Shown here: piece after piece, positions 43,695 through 54,650 of the stretch
Position numbering within the stretch: the first letter of the stretch is position 1
Layout of the letters: the number at the start of each line of letters is the position of its first letter
From: Leptobrachium leishanense
Lineage: Eukaryota > Chordata > Amphibia > Anura > Megophryidae
DNA length: 64,000 nt
Assembly: GCA_009667805.1 (NCBI GenBank)
Contig: CM019066.1
Span: forward strand, 1,860,001-1,924,000
Direction: 5' to 3'
The notes under the pieces: generated by a model
What the model was told of the DNA's origin: nothing
Databases searched by the model: none
Seen by the model: the letters and a program-made list of their open reading frames with translations, nothing else
Made by a program: the position numbers and the translations under genes

Positions 43695-44760
43695 GAATGG
43701 TATAATTATTATTAATCTGTATAAAACGCCAACATATTCCACAGCGCTGTACAACTGGCACAGTATAGACAGGGTTACAATACATTGAACAACATTTTGA
43801 CAAACCAGTACAGGAGGAAACGAGGGCCCTATTCCTGTGGGAACTCACAATCTAGAAGGGTTGGAGGTGGAAACAGGAGGAGAGGACTGCAAGGCGAGAG
43901 TGATGGGCTGCAAGGCGAGAGTGATGGGCTGCAAGGCGAGAGTGATGGGCTGCAAGGCGAGAGTGATGGGCTGCAAGGCGAGAGTGATGGGCTGCAAGGC
44001 GAGAGTGATGGGCTGCAAGGCGAGAGTGATGGGCTGGTTGGGGCAGTGAGGTGTATCAGTGAGTCGGGTGGTAGGCTTCTCTAAATAGGAATGTCTTAAG
44101 GGAGCGTTTGAAGGAAGGGAAACTAGGGGAAAGTCTGACCGTACGAGGGAGAGCGTTCCAGAGAGTGGGGGCTGCATGTGAGAAATCCTGCTGTCTATCA
44201 TGGGAAGAGGTGATGCGGGAAGAAACTAGGCACAGGTCACTGTTTGATCTTAGGGAGCGGGCTGTGGTGTATTTGGTGATTAGTGAGGACAGGTAGTGGG
44301 GAGCTGAGTTAGTGAGGGTTTTGTAGGTAAGGATAAGGATTTTGAATTAAATTCTGCAGTGGATGGGGAGCCAGTGAATGGACTCGCAGAGAGGAGCAGC
44401 AGAGAGAGTGGCGGGTGAGGTGGATGAGCCTGGCAGAGGCATTCAGAATGGATTGTAAGGGGGAGAAGCGGGAGAGAGGGAGGCCAGCAAGAAGATTATT
44501 GCAATAGTCAAATTGGGAGATTACAAGGGCGTGGATGAGTTTCTGTGGTGTCGGCGGTAAGAAATGGCCGAAATTCTGGTAATATTACGTAGTTGGTATT
44601 GGCAGGAGGAGGAAAGAGACGGACTGTGGGGGATGAAGAGCCGAGTGTAACTCCGAGACAATGAACCAGGTTTAATTGGGAGATCGTGTTACCATCAACC
44701 ATGAAAGAAAAGTCAGGAGGTGGGGAGACATTAGAGGGAGGAATTCGCAGGAGTGCAATT
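43695..44760 (-). mobile_element. L2-type LINE, second copy, minus strand
   Basis: Same order as 17740-18880: the 3' end (AAACGCCAACATATTCCACA then GCGCTGTACAACTGG on the plus strand), a 21-bp array (43884-44030), then decayed reverse transcriptase sequence on the minus strand. Segments such as 'LVHCLGVTLGSS' and 'EFRPFLTADTTE' remain in broken frames (44508-44702). Many indels show that it is dead. Confidence 0.85.
43884..44030 (-). repeat. Seven 21-bp repeats in the second L2 copy
   Basis: The first unit is GGACTGCAAGGCGAGAGTGAT and the next six are GGGCTGCAAGGCGAGAGTGAT. The first copy of the LINE has eight GGACTGCAAGGCGAGAGCGAT units instead. Confidence 0.95.
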
Positions 44761-45620
44761 GCCAGCCAAATCCCGACGAGAATCTAATGGCAGATAAACA
44801 AGACAGAAGAGGAACAGTTCGTTTGCGTCAATTCCATTTATGTCCCCGTTCTGCTGGCTGCTGTGTATCCGTAAAAGCCTCAGTGTGAAGTATTTACACA
44901 CTAAAACAAGCGCAGGGTTGTGGTTTATTTAACGCTAGTCATTAAAGTGTCTACATCTGGTTTTGTGTTCTACGCGCTGAAGGGTTTTCGCTTCTTTATT
45001 TTTAACCACATAATCTATGTTTTTTCTATTACAAGTCACCATTTGGATGCGCAGACGTCAGATTTAAAAAAAAAATGCTTAAAAGCTGCATCATGCAGAG
45101 TCCCAAAATAGCAGTAATCTGAGCCCATCGCCAACAGACAGATCTGACTCGCAGAGGCCTGACGCAAGAGCAGACGGCACACCATGGACCAGACAAGTAA
45201 AAGAAAACTCATCCGCCTCATGAGATTTGGCGCTCGTCTGGCTCGCCTTCCAGTGCTTAATCCCATGGTTTTCAGTTCCAGGAGATTTCAGGAACAGAGA
45301 ACGAGAAAGAGGAAGTAACCTGGCCTGCTGTGAGTCATTCACATGATGTAACATGGGAAAACAAAACAGAACACTAATTTATCCTGACACCCAGCGAGGC
45401 TAGTATAAATAAAATACAGCCAGTTACGGGACCATATGTCATCCTGAGGATTACACCATCACGTGGAGGACATGCCACAAGGGATTAAAAACACACCGCT
45501 TACACTTTTAGGTGGAACATGGGAATAAATAAATAAAATGAAGAAAAAAAAAATAGCATGGAAACTTTAATTAAAAAGATGGATTGATATATCAGTGTCT
45601 TAAATACTCACACACAGTTA
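44761..45620. other. Unassigned non-coding stretch
   Basis: A 44-codon plus-strand frame starts at 45184 in a good start context (ACACCATGG) and encodes an arginine-rich peptide. It overlaps an 87-codon minus frame and neither has a known domain, so neither is called a gene. Confidence 0.35.
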
Positions 45621-45874
45621 GGCCCGTGTCAGACGAACGCAGTGATCACGTCCGTGTCGCCTCACATTTTAACGTCAGACGCAGCACATTTGCGACATCC
45701 AGCACCTTGACGCACAAAATGGCTTTTCATATCATTTTTCATATTGTTTCCCAGATTTCCCTTTTAATTCTACGTCCGTCATAAAAAAACGGACCATGTG
45801 GTGTCTACAGTATCTTCCGTCAGAACGTCCGTCCGTTGTGCACGCACGCAGAGTGCGCCCTGCTGACTCCAACC
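45621..45874. mobile_element. Harbinger-like MITE, subfamily C
   Basis: GGCCCGTGTCAGACGAACGC at the left, GCTGACTCCAACC at the right, TTA on both sides. The core has GTCCGTGTCGCCTCACATTT, inverse to 50340-50771. Confidence 0.8.
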
Positions 45875-45984
45875 TTATTTAATCGTGCTGAAATCTCAGC
45901 TGTAAGCCTCTCGAAAGAGACATTAAACGATCATTTGTGAAGGTTTTAAGATAAAACTTAATTAAAATCGGGTAAAATTAGTAG

Positions 45985-46480
45985 TTTCTGCAGCGCTTTA
46001 TAAGATCAGTGTACAAGGAGTTGATCCATTAGAATACCACACATGGATGAGGAGCTGATTCAGGGGACCCTGGTCCCAAGGGAATTTACAATCTATGAGA
46101 TGTACAAGTATTTTGTGAGGTAGGCGCATCCATATCGCTAGGTGTCTTGCGTGGCGTCTTCTTCTGAGTGGGATCGGGTCGTCTTTTCATGATTGTAGAT
46201 CAGCGACCTGGTGGTTACAGTTGCACCCGTTTCTCGTAAAGTCGAGACTTGTTTCTCCACAGTTGTATTGGAGGGATGCGCTGAACCGGATTTGACTTGC
46301 TTCTCCACGGTCGGAGAGTAGAGATGTTACCAGTGGACTCCAGACGATATTGTGTGGTAGAACGTATGTACCGTTAGGTGTCTTGCCCAAGGACACTTAC
46401 TGGAGAGGTGCTCTTCCCGGGATTCGAACCGGGGTCTCCATGGTTAAAACAGTGATGTTACCTCTACTCCTTCCAGCCGG
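45985..46480 (-). mobile_element. LINE or SINE 3' region with tRNA-like B-box
   Basis: The plus strand runs GCAGCGCTTTATAAGATCAG, TTGATCCATTAGAATACCAC, CCCAAGGGAATTTACAATCT, TGTCTTGCCCAAGGACACTT and CGGGATTCGAACCGGGGTCT. On the minus strand the last block reads GGTTCGAATCCCG, a B-box-like element, but there is no A-box or tRNA cloverleaf. The layout resembles LINE tails of the L2 group and SINEs that borrow them. Confidence 0.55.
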
Positions 46481-46872
46481 TAATCCTGGACACATACAGT
46501 TGTGTTCAAAATTATTCAACCCCCAATGCTGTAAAGGGTTTTAGGGAATTTAGTGTACATTTGTAATTGTATTCAGAATGAAATCCTACAAGGACTTTTT
46601 AAAGAACCATATGCAACTAAAATGACATCAATTGGTTTTGTAATACAGTAGTAAATGTTTCTTTTGTGAATTCTTCATTGACACAATTATTCAACCCCTT
46701 AAAGACCAGCACTCTGAAGAACAGAGGTTCATTCAAGTGTTTTCAATCAGGTATTGAAAACACCTGTGGATGTCACGGAGCAGCAATAAAGCATAATAAG
46801 CACCAATTAGGCAGCTTTAAAATGACTGTGATACTCCGCTCCTTCTAGACATTTACTGGTGTGGTTACAAAC

Positions 46873-48082
46873 ATGGTGAAGTCAAGAGAATGGTCCAGGA
46901 AGACAAGAGAAGAGGTGATTACTCTTCACAGGAAGGGCAATGGCTATAAGAAGATTGCAAAGATGTTAAACATACCAAGAGAGACCATAGGAAGCATCAT
47001 TCGCAAATTCAAGGCAAAGGGCACTGTTGAAACGCTACCTGGTCGTGGCAGAAAGAAGATGCTGACTTCGACTGCTGTGCACTACCTGAAGCGTAGAGTG
47101 GAGAAAAGTCCCCGTGTGACTGCTGAGGAACTGAGAAAAGATTTGTCAGATGTGGGTACTGAAGTTTCAGCTCAGACAATACGGCGCACACTGCGTAATG
47201 AAGGCCTCCATGCCAGAACTCCCAGGCGCACCCCCTTGCTGTCTCCAAAGAATAAGAAGAGTCGACTGCAGTATGCCAAACGTCATGTGGACAAACCACA
47301 GAAGTTTTGGGATAGTGTTCTGTGGACTGATGAAACAAAATTAGACCTGTTTGGGCCCATGGATCAACGCTATGTTTGGAGGAGGAAGAACAAGAAAAGA
47401 ACACCTTCCCTACTGTGAAGCAAGGCGGGGGGGGGGGTCAATCATGCTTTGGGGCTGTTTTGCTTCTGCAGGTACAGGGAAGCTTCAGCGTGTGCAAGGT
47501 ACCATGAATTCTCTTCAGTACCAGGAGATATTGGATGACAATGTGATGCAGTCCGTCACAAACCTGAGGCTTGGGAGACGTTGGACCTTTCAACAGGACA
47601 ATGATCCCAAGCATACCTCCAAGTCCACTAGAGCAGTGGTCCCCAACCCAGGCCCTCAGGGCCCACTAACAGGCCAGGTTTGCCAGATATCTGAAGCACA
47701 GCACAGGTGTTATGATTTGCTGCTCAGTGATTGCAGGATTCAGTCTGCATTTCCCCAAGGTGATCTGCAAAATCTGGCCTGTTAGTGGGCCCTGAGGGCC
47801 TGGGTTGGGGACCACTGCACTAGAGCATGGTTGCAGATTAAAGGCTGGAACATTTTGGAGTGGCCATCGCAGTCACCTGACTTAAATCCGATTGAGAACC
47901 TCTGGTGGGACTTAAAGAAAGCAGTTGCAGTGCGCAAGCCTAAGAATGTGACTGAACTGGAGGCTTTTGCCCATGACGAATGGGCGAAGATACCCGTAGA
48001 TCGCTGCAAGACACTTGTGTCAAGCTATGCTCCACGTTTAAAAGCTGTTATAACTGTAAAAGGATGTTGTACTAAGTACTAA
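46873..48082 (+). pseudogene. Broken Tc1 transposase gene
   Basis: From ATG 46873 the frame matches the intact transposase through WTDETKLDLF. It then loses 8 bp (GCCTCTGA is missing near 47397) and has a longer G run (47427-47436), which shift the frame. A hAT MITE at 47634-47817 splits the second catalytic Asp block ([15 protein letters not shown]) from the rest. After it, [20 protein letters not shown] reads on. Substitutions are few otherwise, so the damage is recent. Confidence 0.93.
47634..47817. mobile_element. hAT MITE inside the Tc1 gene, perfect 8-bp duplication
   Basis: CAGTGGTCCCCAACCCAGGC at the left, GCCTGGGTTGGGGACCACTG at the right. CACTAGAG occurs at 47626-47633 and 47818-47825, and only once in the intact Tc1 (about 35708-35717). 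It belongs to the same group as 11536-11701. Confidence 0.97.
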
Positions 48083-48273
48083 GATTGAATGTCACTTGGG
48101 GGTTGAATAAAACTGATAATGATGTGAGCACAGAAAAGACATTTGTGGTTATTTCATTATAAATGTTATGTTATATTTGTCAGGACCTACACGTGCCTCT
48201 TTGATCAAAATCAATGTCAAACTGGCCAAAACACTCAATTTCAGTGGGGGTTGAATAATTTTGAACACAACTG

Positions 48274-48294
48274 ATATATATATATATATATATA
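48274..48294. repeat. TA microsatellite at the Tc1 right end
   Basis: About ten TA units. They probably grew from the TA target site. Confidence 0.8.
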
Positions 48295-48520
48295 TTTCAT
48301 GCAGAGGGAAGCACAGGGAAAAGTGCTGCCCTGCCAAGTGTATAATTCATATGCTTCAGGAAGGAAATCCAAGCAGGTCACCTAGGATCCTTTTTTGATT
48401 TCCTGCCAGCAGCATAAAGTTTCAGCACACTGCGGAGCAGCATTTTTTTTCATGCGTTGCCCGTCACCATGAATAAATTATGTGTCCAGGAAAACATGGC
48501 AGACCTGGCAACCCTAACGT
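48295..48520. mobile_element. MITE of the GGGTTGCCAG group, left end missing
   Basis: The right end CAGGAAAACATGGCAGACCT then GGCAACCCTA matches 14690-14713. The middle (GAAGCACAGGGAAAAGTGCT, then GCCCTGC) matches 54098-54140. The left terminus is not present next to the Tc1 end. Confidence 0.6.
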
Positions 48521-49246
48521 ATGGGACGCAGTGGTTCCTTTTGCAGCTCTTCCTGATTTCAAGACCACAACGTGATACTCCGAGTGGGAAAAGTACACCC
48601 CGGCATCTGCATCCCATGACACATGTGCTGTCAAACATTCTTAAAATGAAACTTGTCTGCACGTGGCGCTATAGTATACGGTGACTTGTGCGTCTTGGTC
48701 AGGCTTGCACAAAATAAAGCTGCCTCGGACTCGAGCCCTAGGAGCCTTTGCAGAATAAAAAAAAAATAAAAACCACAAACCACACAACAACCTTCTCTCT
48801 CTAAAAGTTGAAACCGGCTCTACAGGGGCGGGCAAGGATTTCGGCTGTCAACAATGAACTCTTATGAGCATGAAAGAATCACGCAGGCAGCCTATAAAAA
48901 ATGATGTCGATTCACTGCTCAGTGTGGGAACGTACAGAAATGGCACAATATATTAAGAGGCAGCAATTCTCTAATTCACTGGCTGGGTTTGGCGAGCGCT
49001 GAATGAGTCGTGATGTCATTTCTGTGTGTAAACTCCCTGGGATTAAATCAAACTGGAAGCTCTGTCACCGTGAGTATCCGAACAAGACAGGGCTGATCAC
49101 TGGATGAAGGACTGACCGCATTGGTTTGCGGGCTTCCTGTGAAGTAGGAACAGGCCTCGCTACTGTAACAGCCAAGGATTATTTGTATCAAGAGAGATTA
49201 AAAGGAGCATGTGGTCATGTGATGTGTGGTTTGTCAGTAACATTTA
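48521..49246. other. Unassigned non-coding stretch
   Basis: No element ends or exon recognised. A run at 48757-48770 is A-rich. Confidence 0.4.
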
Positions 49247-49672
49247 GGCTAGGGTCAGACGAGCACAGTATCAACATGCGTTTAGCAGCACTAAATCACG
49301 GCAGTGCTAGCAGCAAATGACGTCCAATGCCGGGCAGCATACGAAGAACGGTTGCACAAAAGTGCGGCTGCGCAACGCAAGTGGCAAACGAACGCATTTT
49401 TTCGAGAACGTGATACCGCTAGTACTGACGTACAGAGTGCATTGCGTCCGCTAGAGGCGTGTGTGTGTGTTTAGGAGATGTCAGACGCTGATAATGTCCG
49501 GCCAACATAACATCCAGACGCAAAAAGTGTTTTATTGAGGATCCGTACAAAATCACGGTCGAAAATGCGCATCATATGACCGCTATCGCGTATTCCGTGA
49601 AAAAATACGTCCATTCGTTCGAACGCACTTTTTCACGGACAACGCAAAAAATGCGTTGGTCTGACCCTAGCC
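49247..49672 (-). mobile_element. Harbinger-like MITE, subfamily A
   Basis: GGCTAGGGTCAGACGAGCAC at the left, TCTGACCCTAGCC at the right. Same orientation and near-identical core to 42505-42931. Confidence 0.9.
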
Positions 49673-50312
49673 TAATACACCCTGCATGGGGATGTGTCCC
49701 TGAAGAGGCTCATACGTTAGCTTTAAGAATTTTTTTCTTTTATTACTATTATTATTTTTTTAATGGAGACTCATCTCCATCATTGGCGATTTGGGAAACT
49801 GGTTTAGAAAAGTGAAGATGGCAGGAAAAAAAAGTTTTGAAAAATCAGGACTGTCCCAACAAAATGGGGAAAGCTTGGAAGCATGTGCCTATAGTTTAAC
49901 CATATGGAAGGGCAAACGAGGCAACCTTCTTCACCGATGTCCGAGGCCAAAAGAGCATGTTTGTAGCTGCAGAGCTCCATATACAAGGAGATTAGGACTG
50001 GGGACACACTGCACAGTGACCAGTGCAAGGACAAAACAGGATCCTAAACAACACAACGAATGGCTAACTTTTAGTAAGCCATTATAATGACCGGCTACCA
50101 TGGAAAGGGCAGTTCCTCTTTAAGCAAAAAACGCACAAAAGTGAAAAAGCAGCTCTCACACCCAGCCTTGTTTACTTTTATGCTATCAGCCTTTGGGTGT
50201 TTTCACTGCTCCATACACTTTATTAGCTCCTGCACAGTCTATGCCGGCGGGCTGTCAAACCCTTTCCTACAATGCCATCCTTTTGTGTCTTCTTTAGAAA
50301 AGATACTCTAGA
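49673..50312. other. Unassigned non-coding stretch
   Basis: No element ends or exon recognised. Confidence 0.4.
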
Positions 50313-50865
50313 TCAGGGCTGTCAATCTCTGGCCCGTAAGGCTAATGTCAGACGAGCGCATTCTGAGCACACTGTGCGTCCGTGCACAACTGACGTACTT
50401 TCTGACTAATGATACTGTAGACACCACACGGTCCGTTTTTTTTTTACTGATGTAGAGGGAAAATAAAATTTAATATGTAAAATAAAAACAAATTGATACA
50501 TGATATGAAACCAATTTGTCCGTCAAAAATGCAGTCCGTCTGACTATGTTCCATCACTCACACACAAAGCTACACAGACGTGGCACACTCTGTGCGTCCG
50601 TCCTAGCGGTTTGACATTCTTGCCTAAATTGCGTCCGGTGCCACGTGCGTGCGCACTTCTGTGTGGACATACTTCGTGTGTGGGTCTCTATTGATCATAA
50701 TTTTATGCTACGACGGACGTTAAAATGTGCGGCGACACGGACGTGATCACTGCGTTCATCTTACACAGGCCTTAAATGGTTCTGAACAGCAACAACTCCC
50801 ATGATTCCCTGCCCACCTATTGCATTGAAGGAATTCTGGGAATTGTAGGCTTCAATATCTGGTTG
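50313..50865. mobile_element. hAT-like hairpin split by a Harbinger-like MITE
   Basis: CAGGGCTGTCAATCTCTGGC before the MITE and CAACAACTCCCATGATTCCC, GAATTCTGGGAATTGTAGGC after it resemble hAT MITEs with 'ACAACTCCCATGATGC' arms. The right end is not clear. Confidence 0.5.
50340..50771. mobile_element. Harbinger-like MITE, subfamily C
   Basis: GGCTAATGTCAGACGAGCGC at the left, ATCTTACACAGGCC at the right, flanked by TAA and TTA. The core GTGCGGCGACACGGACGTGA is the inverse of the copy at 45621-45874. Confidence 0.8.
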
Positions 50866-50978
50866 ATTGCTCAGGTCTATGCAGCTTTCTAATTTCACAC
50901 TGCTCCCTTCTGCTTCATGTCCCTTGATTGTCTTTAGACTGTCAGTTCATGCACCGATTTGGCAGAGTTCGTGTATAA

Positions 50979-51266
50979 AGTCGGGATCAGACGAGTGTCA
51001 TTGGAGAGTGGAAGGAACGTCTAAGAGAGTGGACATTCCTTCTACTAGACGTCCGTCTGGTCATCTTGTTGAGTGCAATTCGTGCATTCAGCGCTGCAAG
51101 GCTCGATCCTAGAGGATCATGCTCTGCAGCCCCGTCAATGCGCGTCTAGCATTTTGACGGGGAGGCTTTGTCCATGGACACTTGAAGCGCGCACGCTCAC
51201 ACGTGTGACCGGCCCCATTAGGCACGTCAGTACGGGCGCACTTAGTGCTCTCGTCTGACACTGGCC
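50979..51266. mobile_element. Harbinger-like MITE, subfamily B
   Basis: AGTCGGGATCAGACGAGTG at the left, CTCGTCTGACACTGGCC at the right. It contains GTGGAAGGAACGTC, AGCGCTGCAAGGCTCGATCC and TTTTGACGGGGAGGCTTTG, as in the other B copies. Confidence 0.8.
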
Positions 51267-51504
51267 TAAGTGCTGTGATTTATAGATTGTTCCAGTGGAA
51301 AGGGCCTCTTATTCTCGTGTATCAGTATGGCATTTTTTAATGTGCTGCTGAATATGTTGCCATTATATTTTGTAAATATTAAGGCTAGGGTCAGATGAAC
51401 GCAGTGCGAACGCGCGTGCAGCCGCACTCAGTGGCGTAGCGTGGGTTGTCAGCACCCGGGGCCAGCCAAGAATTGTGCGCCCCCCCAACCTGTGGACACG
51501 TTAT

Positions 51505-52640
51505 CGATATTGCCCCAGCTCATGGATTTGCCCCCCAGCTCACTCATGGATTTGCCCCAGCTCATGGATTTGCACCCCAGCTCACTCATGGATTTGCCCC
51601 CAGCTCATGGATTTGCCCCAGCTCACTCATGGATTTGCCCCAGCTCACTCATGGATTTGCCCCAGCTCATGATTTGCCCCAGCTCATGGATTTGCCCCCC
51701 AGCTCACTCATGGATTTGCCCCAGCTCATGGATTTGCCCCAGCTCATGGATTTGCCCCAGCTCATGGATTTGCCCCCAGCTCACTCATGGATTTGCCCCA
51801 GCTCACTCATGGATTTGCCCCCAGCTCACTCACGGATTTGCCCCCAGCTCACTCACGGATTTGCCCCAGCTCACTCACGGATTTTGCCCCAGCTCACTCA
51901 CGGATTTGCCCCCCAGCCTCACTCACGGATTTGCCCCCCAGCTCACTCACGGATTTGCCCCCCAGCTCACTCACGGATTTGCCCCCAGCTCACTCACGGA
52001 TTTGCCCCCAGCTCACTCACGGATTTGCCCCCCAGCTCACTCACGGATTTGCCCCCAGCTCACTCACGGATTTGCCCCCCAGCTCACTCACGGATTTGCC
52101 CCCCAGCTCACTCACGGATTTGCCCCCCAGCTCACTCATGGATTTGCCCCCCAGCTCATGGATTTGCCCCCCACTTATGGATTTGCCCCCCAGCTCATGG
52201 ATTTGCCCCCCAGCTCATGGATTTGCCCCCCAGCTCATGGATTTGCCCCCCAGCTCATGGATTTCCCCCCAGCTCATGGATTTGCCCCCCAGCTCATGGA
52301 TTTGCCCCCCAGCTCATGGATTTGCCCCCCAGCTCATGGATTTGCCCCCCAGCTCATGGATTTCCCCCCAGCTCATGGATTTGCCCCCCACTTATGGATT
52401 TGCCCCCAGGTCACACATGGATTTGCCCCCAGGTCACACATGGATTTGCCCCCAGGTCACACATGGATTTGCCCCCAGGTCACACATGGATTTGCCCCCA
52501 GGTCACACATGGATTTGCCCCCAGGTCACACATGGATTTGCCCCCAGGTCACACATGGATTTGCCCCCAGGTCACACATGGATTTGCCCCCAGGTCACAC
52601 ATGGATTTGCCCCCAGGTCACACATGGATTTGCCCCCAGC
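51505..52640 (-). repeat. Minisatellite of about 50 units of 17-24 bp
   Basis: On the minus strand units read CATGAGCTGGGGCAAATC, CATGAGTGAGCTGGGGCAAA, CGTGAGTGAGCTGGGGGCAA and CATGTGTGACCTGGGGGCAA. They occur in blocks: short and long mixed at 51505-51790, CGTGAGTGAG at 51825-52130, short units at 52135-52400, CATGTGTGACCT at 52400-52640. The short unit is identical to the first unit at 31098. Confidence 0.93.
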
Positions 52641-52677
52641 TCTCACCTGGATTGTTGCCCCAGCTCCGGCAGGGGGT

Positions 52678-52932
52678 TGAGGGACCCAGATGCCGGGCAG
52701 CGCGGGAGCGCCTGCCCGGTCTTGAACAGTCCGTCCTGTGAAGTGGATGCGGCTGTGTGCGTGCGCAGCCGGTCACGCGGTCCGGCCAGTCAGGTGGTAC
52801 AGAGACTCAGTACCACCTGATTAGCCGGACCACGTGACCGGCTGCGCACGCACACAGCCGCATCCACTTCACAGGACGGACTGTTCAAGACCGGGCAGGC
52901 GCTCCCGCGCTGCCCGGCATCTGGGTCCCTCG
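52678..52932. repeat. 250-bp GC-rich palindrome, arms about 120 bp
   Basis: The left arm (GAGGGACCCAGATGCCGGGC through GGTGGTAC) is matched by the right arm with only a few mismatches. The centre is near 52803-52811 (AGAGACTCA). Strong hairpin potential. It explains the mirrored open frames here. Confidence 0.95.
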
Positions 52933-53410
52933 ACCCCCGGGCCAGTTTTAGGGGCGCCAATGCGCCCCTAACAAAACTGCGCCCGGGGCCACGGCCCCCC
53001 CAGCCCCCCCCCACGCTACGCCACTGGCCGCACTTTATCACGGCCGTAGTAGCAGCAAATGACGGGCAATGTACGAAGTACGGCCGCACAAAAGTGCGGC
53101 CGTGCAGCGCAAGCAGCAAACAAACGCATTTTTTTCGCGAACGTGATACCGCTAGTACTGACGTACAGAGTGCGCTGCGTCCGCTAGTGGCGTGTGTGCG
53201 TGATTAGGAGACGTCAGACGCTGCTAATGTCCGGCCAACATAAACGTCCAGACGCAAAAAAGGGTTTTATTGATGATCCGTACAAAATAACGGATGAAAA
53301 TGCGCATCGTATGACCGCTATCGCGTATTCCGTGAAAAAATACGTCCATTCGTTCGAATGCACTTTTTCACGGACGACGCGAAAAATGCGTTCGTCTGAA
53401 CCTAGCCTAA

Positions 53411-54049
53411 AAAGTAACAAACTAAGCGAAGTTGAAACGAATGACAATGGACACATTGTGTTTTGTGGGTTAGAAAGGTGGATGTGAGAATAATCAGGAT
53501 GAATTGCACCAATATGCACAGAAAAAGGGAAATACTGGTTAACTACATCCTGTAAAAGCTGGGAACTGTATTGCGTTAATAAAGTAATAATGTGAAAATG
53601 GAAGGCCAAGACATGAGGCTGTCTCCTAATTTGTCATTTCTCCTAAAGATTGCAAATCTAGATTACTGTACTAGTTAAAACTCAACGTTCATTGAAAATT
53701 AAATGAACCTTAGTGTAGTTTGTTTCTATTTGTAAATCCGACACATAAATAAATACACATGGAGGTCATCAGGAAATTAAGAGCAGACATGCTGATTACC
53801 AAGATTAAAGGGACATTGTACATCTCCTCCCAGGGTGGGGCCCCTACGAGTCTTCCACCATGGAGACGTGCACCTTGAAAAATATGAAGAAATCATTGAC
53901 CAATATATACATTTAATAAAAATAAAATATATATATATTCGTATATAACTAGGAAAAGTTAAACCTGAGCTAAAGAAAACAAAGCAGAGGATATATTTAT
54001 TCCATACCAGAACCTCCCTGACCAGATGTTAGGATGGGTCAGATTTCTG
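53411..54049. other. Unassigned non-coding stretch
   Basis: AT-rich; a TA/AT-rich run lies at 53915-53940. No element ends or exon recognised. Confidence 0.4.
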
Positions 54050-54490
54050 TAGAGTTAGACTGGCCATGTTTTCCTGAGGACTGCAATACTATTTCATACA
54101 GCTGGAGAGCACAGGAAATGTGCTGCCCTGCAACATATAGAATTCATAATCCACAGCAGGGAAATAGGTAAAACATCTGTTGAATTCCAGATGACCTATG
54201 GAGTATATCAGGTCTATTCACCAAAGGGTAAACTCAGGAGAATTGGTAGGAGATGTGAAAAATCTAGGTCAAAACAGCCAAACCAGAAAAATTCTTCCAT
54301 TTATCTCACTTTCCAAATCGGCTATTTGGTCTAGATTGTTCTCTTCTGCCAATTCTCAAGGATTCACCGTTTAGTGAATAGACCCTTATGAATTCTACAA
54401 ACCACACGGCTACTGTTTCCTCACGCTACCCATCAGCATGAATAGATTATGTGTGCCCAGGAAAACATGGAGGATATGGAATCCATAGGA
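54050..54490. mobile_element. MITE of the GGGTTGCCAG group with a nested palindromic MITE
   Basis: Outer parts: TAGACTGGCCATGTTTTCCT at the left and CCAGGAAAACATGGAGGAT at the right, with CAGGAAATGTGCTGCCCTGC inside, as in 48295-48520. Nested at about 54208-54390 is a hairpin beginning GGTCTATTCACCAAAGGGTA and ending TTTAGTGAATAGACC, with TCTAGGTCAAAACAGCC arms. Confidence 0.75.
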
Positions 54491-54650
54491 GGTTCTATTT
54501 TGGCAAGGCCAGTAATAGGTCTCAACTATTAAAATAAAATTTTAAAATAAGTGTAAGCCGGTAAGTATCAGCCTATACCAATTCCTGCCTCCGTTACAAG
54601 CCAGCAAATAGATTAGCAGCTTGGCCTGGAATTGTAGCGACTCACTAAAA

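Larger units (their letters stand above)
46497..48273 (+). mobile_element. Second Tc1 element, damaged
   Basis: It has the same 28-bp ends as 33337-36190. The left TA is at 46495-46496. At the right the CACAACTG end is followed by A and a TA run (48274-48294), so the TA duplication is blurred. It lacks the piggyBac-like insert and gives the empty site for it. It carries a hAT MITE at 47634-47817. Without that insert and its duplication it is about 1585 bp. Confidence 0.95.
51429..53025. mobile_element. hAT non-autonomous element carrying a minisatellite and a large palindrome
   Basis: Ends CAGTGGCGTAGCGTGGG and CCCACGCTACGCCACTG, with exact 8-bp duplication GCCGCACT at 51421-51428 and 53026-53033. 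The interior is a minisatellite (51505-52640) and a 250-bp palindrome (52678-52932), then GCGCCCGGGGCCACGGCCCC near the right end. No transposase. The 5758-6009 fragment has the same right end. Frames of 297-459 codons across it are repeat artefacts. Confidence 0.95.
51383..53407 (-). mobile_element. Harbinger-like MITE, subfamily A, interrupted by a hAT element
   Basis: TAA stands at 51380-51382 and 53408-53410. The MITE starts GGCTAGGGTCAGATGAACGC and ends CGTCTGAACCTAGCC. Removing 51429-53025 and one 8-bp duplication restores a contiguous MITE of normal length (about 420 bp), with GCCGCACTTTATCACGGCCG across the joint. Confidence 0.95.

Noticed and set aside
45184..45318. A 44-codon arginine-rich peptide starting in a good context
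   Set aside because: No family, no conservation evidence, and an overlapping opposite-strand frame of similar quality.
46420..46446. A tRNA gene on the minus strand, from the GGTTCGAATCC box
   Set aside because: No A-box or cloverleaf; the sequence continues as a LINE or SINE tail.
51441..52820. A 459-codon proline-rich frame and its shadows
   Set aside because: It is the translation of a minisatellite and palindrome inside a hAT element; three frames are open at once.
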